Source: Ruminococcus sp. AM22-13 (GTDB taxonomy: Bacteria; Bacillota; Clostridia; Lachnospirales; Lachnospiraceae). From it: a DNA stretch of 39,719 nt. Location of the stretch: positions 1-39,719 of the forward strand of contig NZ_QRIL01000035.1 of NCBI RefSeq assembly GCF_003471165.1, read 5' to 3'. The first letter of the stretch is position 1, and every line of letters starts with the position of its first letter. Position numbers and translations under genes: made by a program. Below are positions 14,864 through 24,119 of the stretch, one piece after another. The notes below the pieces were generated by a model. That model was not told the origin of the DNA. It did no database searches and saw only the letters and a list, made by a program, of their open reading frames with translations.

Positions 14864-16717
14864 TTATTTTTTTCTGTTCTCAAAATAAACAAAACGGTCA
14901 ATTGCATCCAGAATATCTTTAAAAGTATCTCTTGGAGCCTCCTCTATATAGGATTTGAGGATTTTAGTTTCGTTTTTACGGAATCTTCCGTAAAAGATAT
15001 CATATAAATTATGTCCGCGGAGACAGATACGGATTTCTTCCATATGTTCTCTGATATCTGTAGTATTTTTGAGAGCATGGCCGATCATTTCTGTGAGATG
15101 CTGACCGCTTTTTAATTTGTATAGATATTCATTCCACTTTTTCAACAGGATTTCGTAGAAATCATCCTCACTTTTTATCACTCCGATTTTTTCCATTATC
15201 TTCGGATCCAGGAAATAATTCTCAAAGGAATAATACTTCAGGATCAGAACATTTTCTCGAGTCACACGCGGCAGTCTGTCCATATCCTCACGGTTACGAG
15301 CCTCATAATACCTGCACAGGGAAGAAGCCAGTTCTTCTGCATCTTTACCATCCCCATCCCGGATCATCAGGAAATTATCACGCAGATATGTCTGATTGAT
15401 ATATTTAAGATTGGCATAAGTTTTTATGTTAGTGCAGCTGTTAGTAGAAATAATGGAAATCCTTGACAAATTTCCTTTCTGATCGTAAATTTCAGAATAA
15501 TATTTTTCCAGAAGCAGTGGCAGCCGGCTTTTGTCCTGTTTACCTTCCACAATAAAGACAAAGCTGACATTCAGAAGGTCACTGGCAGTAAATCCCAGAT
15601 CATCCAGGATTGCAGAAAGATTTGTATGGCTTCGGATCACTGAATATCCATCCTCATCCAAAACCATCTGACGAATCTGCCTGCTGTTAAACTGGAACAG
15701 CAGATTTGGGGAATGTGTTGTAAAAATAACCTGGCTTTTTCTGGAAAGTCTGTACAGAATTTCACTGGATTTCTTCTGTAAGGTAGGGTGCAGGAAAATC
15801 TCCGGATCTTCCATAAGAATCATTCCAGGGACACGTTCTTCATCCTCCAGATAGGATTCCAGCAGAGAAAGCATATAAATACTGCGCATTCCTTTTCCCA
15901 GAGAAGAAATATGTTCCGGTACGTGCGACTCTTTTGACTCCAGATATGCATTTACCTGAAAAATCCTGTCTGTATTGCAGGTCAATTCATAACAGATGGT
16001 TCCGGATGTACCGCCGTTTTTATGAAAGTTTTCGTTGACTCGCTGAGAAAAACTGTCAAGATTCAGTTGGTACAATTTATATTCTAAAAGTTTCTCAGTC
16101 TCAAAAGCATTTAACTGAGACGGCATTTTTTGATTAATCAGTCCGATACAGGAAAAACAGTGATTGCATTTCTTGGAACGGTCAAAAAGGCAGCAGTCGG
16201 CGCGCATCTGATTCAGCAGATCATCTTCCATAAATGATAAGAGACTATCCTGAATTCCGTTCAGATCACGTTGACTGTCCAGATAATATATCTTTGGAAA
16301 AACTTCTCGAATGGCAGGATTGTTTTTGTGATATCCATCCGACAATCGGATACGTCCATTGTAATTTGCAATGTAGGAAAATGTCAGCATATTACCTTTA
16401 TAGGATGGGAGCTTTTTCTGAAATTCCCTCATCCAGATTTCCATTCTCCGGTAGGAACTGACTTTACGGAGTCTGTGAAGAAGTTCCAGGTCTTCCTGTG
16501 TGATTTCAAGAGTGATATCAATCTCTATATTTTGTTTTTTTTCATTAAAATCAGTTTCTGCAATCTCGTATTGCCCGCCTACTGCGCAGAGCGCGCTGAG
16601 AACTGCTGTTTTTCCCACGTTATTTTTTCCAACCAGTATTAAGGCATTTTCTATATCACAGATTTCAAGACTGCGAATGTATCGGAAGTTTTTAATGTGA
16701 AGTTTCTGGATACGCAT
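14864..16717 (-). CDS. OLD-family ATPase with TOPRIM nuclease domain
   Basis: A 617-residue protein of the overcoming-lysogenization-defect type. Walker A is GKNNVGKT at 31-37 with its leading glycine at 30, a signature-like SLGKGMRS at 272-279, Walker B MILMEDPE at 299-306, and TTHSP at 333-337. The TOPRIM part has VEGKQD (E391) and RDGDGKD (D454, D456). Residues 175-190 hold five cysteines, including C184-x2-C187-x2-C190, inserted between the two ATPase halves; this may bind metal. The start ATG follows AGAGAGGG. Class 1 OLD enzymes act alone; class 2 have a UvrD-like GajB partner. No such partner is adjacent, so this looks like class 1. Phage defence or DNA repair are both possible roles. 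Confidence 0.85.
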   Translation of the reverse strand: MRIQKLHIKNFRYIRSLEICDIENALILVGKNNVGKTAVLSALCAVGGQYEIAETDFNEKKQNIEIDITLEITQEDLELLHRLRKVSSYRRMEIWMREFQKKLPSYKGNMLTFSYIANYNGRIRLSDGYHKNNPAIREVFPKIYYLDSQRDLNGIQDSLLSFMEDDLLNQMRADCCLFDRSKKCNHCFSCIGLINQKMPSQLNAFETEKLLEYKLYQLNLDSFSQRVNENFHKNGGTSGTICYELTCNTDRIFQVNAYLESKESHVPEHISSLGKGMRSIYMLSLLESYLEDEERVPGMILMEDPEIFLHPTLQKKSSEILYRLSRKSQVIFTTHSPNLLFQFNSRQIRQMVLDEDGYSVIRSHTNLSAILDDLGFTASDLLNVSFVFIVEGKQDKSRLPLLLEKYYSEIYDQKGNLSRISIISTNSCTNIKTYANLKYINQTYLRDNFLMIRDGDGKDAEELASSLCRYYEARNREDMDRLPRVTRENVLILKYYSFENYFLDPKIMEKIGVIKSEDDFYEILLKKWNEYLYKLKSGQHLTEMIGHALKNTTDIREHMEEIRICLRGHNLYDIFYGRFRKNETKILKSYIEEAPRDTFKDILDAIDRFVYFENRKK

Positions 16718-16805
16718 AAGATTCCCTCTCTTTTTTACAGAATTGTACGATTTTTATAAAAATCAAAGACTATTCTGATAGATTTCCATATATGAGAATA
16801 CTATA

Positions 16806-16835
16806 ATTATAGCATCTGCAAAAGTAAAAAATCAA
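16806..16835 (-). promoter_or_regulatory. Promoter of the OLD-family gene
   Basis: On the minus strand TTGATT (16830-16835) and a perfect TATAAT (16806-16811) are separated by 18 bases. The start codon lies about 90 bases further on. Confidence 0.6.
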
Positions 16836-16853
16836 TCGGAAACAATGTAGTTC

Positions 16854-16882
16854 TTGCATCTTCTATTTATTCATGTTAAAAT
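16854..16882 (+). promoter_or_regulatory. Promoter of the mutS operon
   Basis: TTGCAT at 16854-16859 and TAAAAT at 16877-16882 have a 17-base spacer, and a TG at 16874-16875 gives an extended -10. Transcription would start near 16889, about 70 bases before mutS. Confidence 0.7.
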
Positions 16883-16960
16883 CTTAAGATGTCAAAAATA
16901 CAATATATATGAGATAAAAAACAGTAGTGAGCTGTTATGAAGATAGGAGATAACAATTAA

Positions 16961-19591
16961 ATGGCAATGAGTCCGATGATGCAGGAATACTGCAAGACAA
17001 AGGAACAATATAAAGACTGCATTTTATTCTACCGTCTGGGAGATTTTTATGAAATGTTTTTTGATGATGCATTACTTGTCACCAGGGAACTGGAGATTAC
17101 CCTTACAGGAAAGGATTGCGGATTAGAGGAGAGGGCACCCATGTGTGGTGTCCCTTATCATGCTGCGGAGACTTATATTAATCGTCTGATCGAGAGAGGA
17201 CATAAGGTAGCAATCTGTGAGCAGGTAGAGGATCCTAAAAAAGCCAAAGGACTGGTAAAGCGTGAGGTTGTAAGGATCGTAACCCCAGGAACCACACTGG
17301 ATGCTGCTGCTCTTGATGAGACAAAGAATAATTACCTGATGTCTATTGTGTCTATGGAAGAACATTTCGGATGCGCTATTGCAGACATTACAACAGGTGA
17401 CTGTTTCCTTACTGAGGTGGACAAACCTCAGAAACTTCTTGATGAGATCAATAAATTTGTTCCTGCAGAGATTATCTGTAATGATTCTTTTTATATGTCT
17501 AATATAGATACAGATGACTTGCAGAACCGTCTTGGGATTTGTGTTTTTTCATTGGATTCCTGGTATTTCGATGACGAGTTGTGCCGCCGCACACTAAAAG
17601 AACATTTTCATGTAGGTTCTCTGGAGGGACTGGGCGTTGGTGATTATGACTGCGGGATCATTGCAGCAGGAGCACTTTTCCTTTATCTGAAGGAAACACA
17701 GAAAACCGCGCTGTCCCATATGGCGACGATCCGTCCGTATGCAGCAGAAAAGTATATGCTGATCGACAGCTCCAGCCGCAGGAATCTTGAACTTGTAGAA
17801 ACATTACGTGAAAAACAGAAAAGAGGTTCTCTTCTCTGGGTACTGGATAAGACAAAGACTGCCATGGGTGCCAGAACACTTCGCAGTTATGTAGAACAGC
17901 CATTGATCGACAGAGATGAGATCGAGGAACGTCTTGAGGCGTTGGAAGAGTTAAATAAAAATGGAATGCTTCGCGACGAGATCAGGGAATATCTGGGACC
18001 TGTCTATGATCTGGAACGACTGATCAGCCGTATCAGTTATAAGTCAGCTAATCCGCGGGATCTGATCGCTTTTGCTTCTTCACTGGAAATGCTTCCATAT
18101 ATAAAACAGGTATTAAAAGAATTTAAGACTCCCCTGCTTCAGAAAATTTATGAAGATATGGACTCTCTGGAAGATGTAACAGATCTGATTAAACGTGCCA
18201 TCGTGGAAGATCCGCCTCTTGCACAGAAGGATGGCGGTATTATCAAAGAAGGTTATAATGAAGATGTAGATAAATTCCGCCGTTCCAGAACAGATGGCAA
18301 AAAATGGCTTTCCGAACTGGAAGCAAGGGAACGTGAGCGTACCGGTATCAAGACAATGAAGATTAAATATAATCGTGTATTTGGTTATTCACTGGAGGTT
18401 ACCAATACATTTAAAGACCAGGTACCTGACAACTATATTCGTAAGCAGACACTTTCTAATGCAGAACGTTATATTACACAGGAATTGAAGGAATTGGAAG
18501 ATTTAATCCTTGGTGCAGAGGACAAGCTTTATGCGCTGGAATATGAATTATTCTGTAATGTGCGTGATACTGTCGGTAAAGAGGTTGTGCGTATTCAGAA
18601 AACAGCCAAGGCAGTAGCCGCATTAGATGTGTTTGCTTCTCTTGCACTGGTTGCAGAACGAAATCATTTTGTGCGTCCAAAAACAAACACAACAGGTGTG
18701 ATTGACATCAAGAATGGCCGTCATCCGGTTGTAGAGCAGATGATTGAGAACGATATGTTTATTGCAAATGATACATATCTGGACAACCATAAAAAAAGGG
18801 TATCCATTATCACAGGTCCAAATATGGCAGGTAAGTCTACATATATGAGACAGACTGCCCTGATCGTACTGATGGCACAGATCGGAAGCTTTGTCCCTGC
18901 TGAAAAAGCAAACATCGGAATTGTTGACAGAATCTTTACTCGTGTTGGTGCATCGGATGATTTGGCAAGCGGTCAGAGTACCTTTATGGTGGAAATGACA
19001 GAGGTTGCGAATATTCTGAGAAATGCCACTTCCAGAAGTCTTCTGATCCTGGACGAGATCGGACGTGGTACCAGTACATTTGACGGTCTTGCAATTGCAT
19101 GGGCAGTGATCGAGCATATCAGCAATACGAAGCTCTGTGGCGCCAAGACTTTATTTGCAACTCATTATCATGAGCTTACCGAGTTGGAGGGAAAAATCCC
19201 AGGAGTGAATAACTACTGTATCGCAGTCAAAGAAAAAGGAGACGATATCGTATTCTTACGTAAAATTGTCCAGGGCGGCGCAGACAAAAGTTATGGTATC
19301 CAGGTTGCCAAGCTGGCAGGTGTGCCTGATTCTGTAATCCAGCGTGCGAAGGAACTGGTAGAGGAGCTCAGTGATGCGGATATTACGGCAGCAGTAAAAG
19401 ACCTGACGTCTGCGAAAAAGAAAAAGCCTGTATACGATCAGATGGATATGGCACAGATGTCCCTGTTTGATACCGTTAAAGATGATGACATCATAGAAGA
19501 AATCAAGGGTCTTGATATGGGAAACATGACTCCTATCGAGGCAATGAATACACTTTATAACCTACAGAACAAGATTAAGAACAGATGGTGA
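16961..19591 (+). CDS. mutS: DNA mismatch repair protein MutS
   Basis: An 876-residue MutS1 that recognises mismatches and small loops. The N-terminal mismatch-binding domain has the Phe-x-Glu motif in GDFYEMFFDDA near residue 27. The ABC-type ATPase domain has Walker A GPNMAGKS at 619-626, and ILDEIGRGTSTFDG is the Walker B and signature region. A C-terminal tail with DQMDMAQMSLF, resembling a beta-clamp binding motif (QMSLF), precedes the end. The ATG follows ATAGGAGAT. Full length. The mutL gene begins seven bases after the stop, so the two repair partners are made together. Confidence 0.98.
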   Translation: MAMSPMMQEYCKTKEQYKDCILFYRLGDFYEMFFDDALLVTRELEITLTGKDCGLEERAPMCGVPYHAAETYINRLIERGHKVAICEQVEDPKKAKGLVKREVVRIVTPGTTLDAAALDETKNNYLMSIVSMEEHFGCAIADITTGDCFLTEVDKPQKLLDEINKFVPAEIICNDSFYMSNIDTDDLQNRLGICVFSLDSWYFDDELCRRTLKEHFHVGSLEGLGVGDYDCGIIAAGALFLYLKETQKTALSHMATIRPYAAEKYMLIDSSSRRNLELVETLREKQKRGSLLWVLDKTKTAMGARTLRSYVEQPLIDRDEIEERLEALEELNKNGMLRDEIREYLGPVYDLERLISRISYKSANPRDLIAFASSLEMLPYIKQVLKEFKTPLLQKIYEDMDSLEDVTDLIKRAIVEDPPLAQKDGGIIKEGYNEDVDKFRRSRTDGKKWLSELEARERERTGIKTMKIKYNRVFGYSLEVTNTFKDQVPDNYIRKQTLSNAERYITQELKELEDLILGAEDKLYALEYELFCNVRDTVGKEVVRIQKTAKAVAALDVFASLALVAERNHFVRPKTNTTGVIDIKNGRHPVVEQMIENDMFIANDTYLDNHKKRVSIITGPNMAGKSTYMRQTALIVLMAQIGSFVPAEKANIGIVDRIFTRVGASDDLASGQSTFMVEMTEVANILRNATSRSLLILDEIGRGTSTFDGLAIAWAVIEHISNTKLCGAKTLFATHYHELTELEGKIPGVNNYCIAVKEKGDDIVFLRKIVQGGADKSYGIQVAKLAGVPDSVIQRAKELVEELSDADITAAVKDLTSAKKKKPVYDQMDMAQMSLFDTVKDDDIIEEIKGLDMGNMTPIEAMNTLYNLQNKIKNRW

Positions 19592-19597
19592 TAAAAG

Positions 19598-21727
19598 TTG
19601 AGAAAAATTGCAGTATTAGACCAGCAGACCATAGATAAGATCGCTGCCGGTGAGGTAGTGGAACGTCCGTCCTCCATTGTAAAGGAGCTTGTGGAGAATG
19701 CAATTGATGCAGGAGCAACTGCTGTAACAGTGGAGATCACAGACGGTGGCAAAAAGATGATACGTATCACAGATAATGGCGGGGGTATGGAAAGAGATCA
19801 GGTACCCCTGGCATTTTTGCGTCATGCCACCAGTAAGATTGAGAAGGTTGAGGATCTGGAACACATTGCGTCTCTTGGATTTCGCGGTGAGGCTTTGTCC
19901 AGTATTGCCGCTGTTGCACAGGTGGAACTGATCACAAAAACCCCATCTGCATTAAGCGGAGTCCGCTATGTGATCAATGGTGGTGTACAGGAGTCTTTAG
20001 AGGATATGGGGGCTCCGGAAGGAACTACTTTCCTGGTGAGAAACCTTTTTTATAATACACCTGCAAGAAGCAAGTTCTTGAAATCAGATACTACGGAAGG
20101 AAATTATGTCAGCACTTTGATGGAACAGCTGGCATTGTCCCATCCTGAGATTTCTTTTAAATATATCCAGAATAAACAGGTGAAGCTTCATACTTCCGGA
20201 AATTACAATGTAAAAGATGTGATCTATAATATATATGGAAGAGATATTACCAAAGCACTTCTTGAAGTATCCTACGAGAATGATTTCATGAAGATTGAGG
20301 GCTTTGTGGGAAAACCGGAGATTTCCAGAGGCAACCGTACTTTTGAGAATTACTATATTAACGGACGCTTTGTAAAAAACAGGATCATTGCAAAGGGAAT
20401 CGAGGATGCCTATAAGGGATTTCTCATGCAGCATAAGTTTCCCTTTGTTTCTCTTCATATCCAGATGGAGGGAAATGATCTGGACGTAAATGTACATCCA
20501 AGTAAGATGGAAGTACGGTTTGCCAGAGGAACGGAAGTTTACGATGCCGTTTATGAGACAGTTCATAAGGCGCTTACTACAAGAGAAATGATCCAGACAG
20601 TACCTTTTGGAAAAGAAGAACCGGTAAAGAAACTGTCGTCTGTGGTGAAACCGGGGGATGTACCGGAGCCATTTGAAACTAGGCGCCGCGCTGAAATGCC
20701 GGAGTATCGAACACAAGTATCGAACACAGTTAATCGTACTTCGAATGTGTCGATAAAAGGCAATGATAGGACAGTATCTGCACCAGGTACTGCTATGGAT
20801 AAAAAACAGATTTCTTCTTATTCAACACTTCCGCGAGGAACTATCACTATGGCGGAACAGGCAGTACGTGAGCAAAAGATTTATCAGACAAAAGATCCTT
20901 TTACAAAAGCAGAGGAGAAGCTTTTCGAAGGAACAATAAACGACAAAAATATACATGAAAAACAGCCCGACGCAATGCAGGTAAATATGTCACAGAAAGC
21001 AACTGTTTCTGTGAATAAAAATGTAGTGGATTCAAATGAGAATGCAGAAACCTGTGATGAAAGTGCTGAAAGAGTACAGGAAGTAGAGAAAGAGCAAAAA
21101 CCACAACAGTTAGAATTGTTTGAAGAGAAACTTCTGGCCCCTGAATCCAGAAGCCGTCATCAGCTGATCGGTCAGATTTTTGATACGTACTGGCTTGTAC
21201 AATTTGAAGACAGATTTTTTATCATAGATCAGCATGCGGCTCATGAGAAGGTCTATTACGAACGTTTTGTTAAAAGATTTCGTGAGCAGACGATAGAATC
21301 CCAGTATCTTTCTCCTCCACTGATCGTATCCCTGAATCTTCAGGAAGAGGCATTGCTTGAAACAAACAGAAAATATTTTGAAGATTTTGGTTTTGAGATC
21401 GAGCCATTTGGAGGTAAGGAATATTGCATTAATGCCGTACCGACCAATCTCTATGGGCTGGATGAGGAAGAATTGTTTCTGGAAATGCTGGATAATCTTG
21501 CATCTGAGAAAGATAAAGATCCCCTTGGAATCTTTGCTTCCAGACTTGCAACGATGGCGTGTAAGGCCGCAGTAAAGGGAAACCATCAGATGTCTGTTCA
21601 AGAGGCAAATATGTTGATTGATGAGCTTCTGACCTTGGATAATCCTTATCATTGTCCACATGGACGCCCGACGATTATTTCCATGACAAAGACAGAACTG
21701 GAAAAGAAATTTAAACGTATTGTATAA
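19598..21727 (+). CDS. mutL: DNA mismatch repair protein MutL
   Basis: A 709-residue MutL. The N-terminal GHKL ATPase has ELVENAIDAGAT, DNGGGM and GFRGEALSSIA, and NLFYNTPARSKF. A variable linker (about 335-515) leads to the C-terminal domain with the endonuclease motif DQHAAHEKVYYE, ACKAAVKG and CPHGRPT. It is therefore a nicking MutL as expected in bacteria without MutH. The start is a TTG six bases after the mutS stop, with a weak ribosome binding site, so translation is probably coupled to mutS. Length is normal. Confidence 0.97.
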   Translation: MRKIAVLDQQTIDKIAAGEVVERPSSIVKELVENAIDAGATAVTVEITDGGKKMIRITDNGGGMERDQVPLAFLRHATSKIEKVEDLEHIASLGFRGEALSSIAAVAQVELITKTPSALSGVRYVINGGVQESLEDMGAPEGTTFLVRNLFYNTPARSKFLKSDTTEGNYVSTLMEQLALSHPEISFKYIQNKQVKLHTSGNYNVKDVIYNIYGRDITKALLEVSYENDFMKIEGFVGKPEISRGNRTFENYYINGRFVKNRIIAKGIEDAYKGFLMQHKFPFVSLHIQMEGNDLDVNVHPSKMEVRFARGTEVYDAVYETVHKALTTREMIQTVPFGKEEPVKKLSSVVKPGDVPEPFETRRRAEMPEYRTQVSNTVNRTSNVSIKGNDRTVSAPGTAMDKKQISSYSTLPRGTITMAEQAVREQKIYQTKDPFTKAEEKLFEGTINDKNIHEKQPDAMQVNMSQKATVSVNKNVVDSNENAETCDESAERVQEVEKEQKPQQLELFEEKLLAPESRSRHQLIGQIFDTYWLVQFEDRFFIIDQHAAHEKVYYERFVKRFREQTIESQYLSPPLIVSLNLQEEALLETNRKYFEDFGFEIEPFGGKEYCINAVPTNLYGLDEEELFLEMLDNLASEKDKDPLGIFASRLATMACKAAVKGNHQMSVQEANMLIDELLTLDNPYHCPHGRPTIISMTKTELEKKFKRIV

Positions 21728-21792
21728 TGTGTGTTATTATGTATGCAGTGAACAGGGATTATACTGTTTTTATTTTAATATAAGGAGTTACT

Positions 21793-22737
21793 ATGAAAAA
21801 GCCATTGATTGTTCTTACCGGACCGACGGCAGCAGGAAAAACTCATCTCTCTATTGCGCTTGCCAAAGCGGTAAACGGTGAAATTATTTCCGCAGATTCC
21901 ATGCAGGTATATAAATATATGGATATTGGCTCTGCTAAGATTCGTCAGGAAGAAATGCAGGGAGTGAAGCATTATCTGGTAGATGAACTGCTGCCTGAAG
22001 AAGAGTTTCATATTGTAAAGTTTCAGCAGATGGCAAAAGCCGCCATGAAAGAGATTTATGCAAAAGGAAAGATTCCGATTCTGGTAGGTGGAACCGGGTT
22101 TTATATACAGGCAATTACCAAAGATATTGATTTTACTCAGGCAGAGCAGGAAGACGGATACCGTCAGGAACTGGAACAGCTTGCAGCAGAGAAAGGAAAT
22201 GAATATCTTCATCAGATGCTGCTGGAGGTTGATCCTGTCAGTGCAAAAGAAATTCATGCCAATAATGTAAAACGTGTGATTCGTGCCCTGGAATTTTATC
22301 ATCAGAATCATTTTCCGATTTCAGCTCATAACCAGGAGCAGAAAGAACACGAGACGCCATACAATCTGGCATATTTTGTTCTGAATGTCCCCAGAGATCT
22401 TCTTTATAAACGTATTGATGACCGTATTGATGAAATGCTTGAGAAGGGACTTCTTGAGGAAGTACAGAAACTGAAAAGTATGGGCTACCACAGAGGAATG
22501 GTTTCCATGCAGGGACTGGGCTATAAAGAAATCCTTGCATATCTGGATGGGGAATATCCTCTGGAAGAGGCAGTACGAATCCTTAAAAGAGATACCAGAC
22601 ACTTCGCCAAGCGCCAGCTTACCTGGTTTCGCAGAGAAAAAGATACGATTTGGATGAATAAAGATGAATTTGACTATAATGAAGATTTGATTCTTGAAAA
22701 AATGTTGGAAATTTGTCGTGAAAGAGAGATTTTATAA
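21793..22737 (+). CDS. miaA: tRNA dimethylallyltransferase MiaA
   Basis: A 314-residue enzyme that transfers a dimethylallyl group to N6 of A37 in tRNAs reading UNN codons. The P-loop GPTAAGKT is at 10-17, SADSMQVYKYMDIGSAK follows at about 35-51, and VGGTGFYIQA near 96-105 is the family signature. AAGGAG lies eight bases before the ATG. It follows mutL by 65 bases, as in other Firmicutes. The hfq gene often found next to miaA is not present here. Confidence 0.97.
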   Translation: MKKPLIVLTGPTAAGKTHLSIALAKAVNGEIISADSMQVYKYMDIGSAKIRQEEMQGVKHYLVDELLPEEEFHIVKFQQMAKAAMKEIYAKGKIPILVGGTGFYIQAITKDIDFTQAEQEDGYRQELEQLAAEKGNEYLHQMLLEVDPVSAKEIHANNVKRVIRALEFYHQNHFPISAHNQEQKEHETPYNLAYFVLNVPRDLLYKRIDDRIDEMLEKGLLEEVQKLKSMGYHRGMVSMQGLGYKEILAYLDGEYPLEEAVRILKRDTRHFAKRQLTWFRREKDTIWMNKDEFDYNEDLILEKMLEICREREIL

Positions 22738-22821
22738 ATAACATTGATTCAGTTAAATTTTTATTTGCAGTATTAGATTAAGAGATTACAGACTATAAAA
22801 TATATGAGGAATAAACAGATT

Positions 22822-24099
22822 ATGAAAGAAATGTATGCACAGCTTGGAATCTCCTCTGAAGTTTACGACTTCGGTCATGAAATTGAGGAATCCCTGAAAG
22901 AAAGATTTGATAAATTTGATAAAACAGCAGAATACAACCAGATGAAGGTGCTTCTTGCCATGCAGAAGAACAAGGTAAGCGCAGAATGCTTCGGAAGTTC
23001 TTCTGGTTACGGATATGATGATATCGGACGTGAGACACTTGAGAAAGTTTATGCAGATACTTTCCATACAGAGGCATGTCTGGTGCGTCCACAGATTACA
23101 TGCGGTACTCATGCACTGGCAATTGCGCTGTTTGGCAATCTTCGTCCAGGTGATGAACTTCTTGCACCGGCAGGAAAACCATACGATACACTGGAAGAAG
23201 TGATTGGTATTCGTCCGTCAAAAGGTTCTCTTGCAGAATATGGTGTAAGCTATCGTCAGGTAGAACTTCTGGAAGATGGAACTTTTGATTATGACAGTAT
23301 TCGCAAGGCAATCAATGAAAAAACCCGCCTTGTTGAAATTCAGCGTTCTAAGGGGTATCAGACACGTCCATCTTTCTCTGTAAAGCAGATTGGAGAACTG
23401 ATTGCTTTTGTTAAGAGTATCAAACCGGATGTTATCTGCATGGTAGACAACTGTTATGGTGAGTTCGTAGATACGATCGAACCAAGTGACGTAGGGGCAG
23501 ATATGGTTGTTGGCTCGCTGATCAAAAATCCGGGCGGCGGACTTGCTCCAATTGGCGGATATATTGCAGGTACCAAAGAATGTGTGGAGAATGCCTCTTA
23601 CAGAATGACTTGTCCGGGACTTGGAAGTGAAGTAGGTGCAACTCTTGGAGTGAACCGCTCATTTTTTCAGGGATTTTTCCTTGCACCAATGGTTACCAAG
23701 GGTGCATTAAAAGGTGCTGTTTTTGCGGCAAATATTTATGAAAGATTAGGATTCCCTGTGATTCCGAATTCTACAGAGGAACGTCAGGATATTATCCAGG
23801 CAGTAAGCCTTGGAACACCGGAGGGGTTAATTGCTTTCTGCAAAGGTATTCAGGCGGCAGCGCCGGTTGACAGCTACGTAGATCCGGAACCGTGGGATAT
23901 GCCGGGATATGATAGTCAGGTTATTATGGCAGCAGGAGCATTTGTCCAGGGATCTTCTATTGAACTCTCAGCAGATGGTCCGATGAAACCACCATATGCA
24001 GTATACTTCCAGGGTGGACTTACCTGGGAACATGCAAAACTTGGTGTGCTGATGTCTCTGCAGAAAATGGTAGATAAAGGTCTTGTGACTTTAAAATAA
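22822..24099 (+). CDS. ynbB: PLP-dependent methionine gamma-lyase family protein (YnbB-like)
   Basis: A fold-type I PLP enzyme of about 425 residues, of the Met_gamma_lyase/aluminium-resistance family. Visible motifs are SSSGYGYDDIGRE and QITCGTHALAIALFGNLRPG near the N-terminus, VDNCYGEFVD for the cofactor-contacting aspartate, and SLIKNPGGGLAPIGGY, whose lysine is the likely Schiff base residue. The ATG at 22822 is preferred because TGAGGA lies upstream; an ATG at 22804 is in frame but lacks such a site. It follows miaA as in Bacillus. The true substrate of this group is not established; a role in sulfur amino acids is inferred from the fold. Confidence 0.88.
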   Translation: MKEMYAQLGISSEVYDFGHEIEESLKERFDKFDKTAEYNQMKVLLAMQKNKVSAECFGSSSGYGYDDIGRETLEKVYADTFHTEACLVRPQITCGTHALAIALFGNLRPGDELLAPAGKPYDTLEEVIGIRPSKGSLAEYGVSYRQVELLEDGTFDYDSIRKAINEKTRLVEIQRSKGYQTRPSFSVKQIGELIAFVKSIKPDVICMVDNCYGEFVDTIEPSDVGADMVVGSLIKNPGGGLAPIGGYIAGTKECVENASYRMTCPGLGSEVGATLGVNRSFFQGFFLAPMVTKGALKGAVFAANIYERLGFPVIPNSTEERQDIIQAVSLGTPEGLIAFCKGIQAAAPVDSYVDPEPWDMPGYDSQVIMAAGAFVQGSSIELSADGPMKPPYAVYFQGGLTWEHAKLGVLMSLQKMVDKGLVTLK

Positions 24100-24119
24100 T
24101 AAATGGCTGAGGGTGGACT

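Noticed and set aside
20084..20716. 210-codon minus-strand frame within mutL
   Set aside because: It lies wholly within the well-conserved mutL coding sequence and has no start signal or family resemblance.
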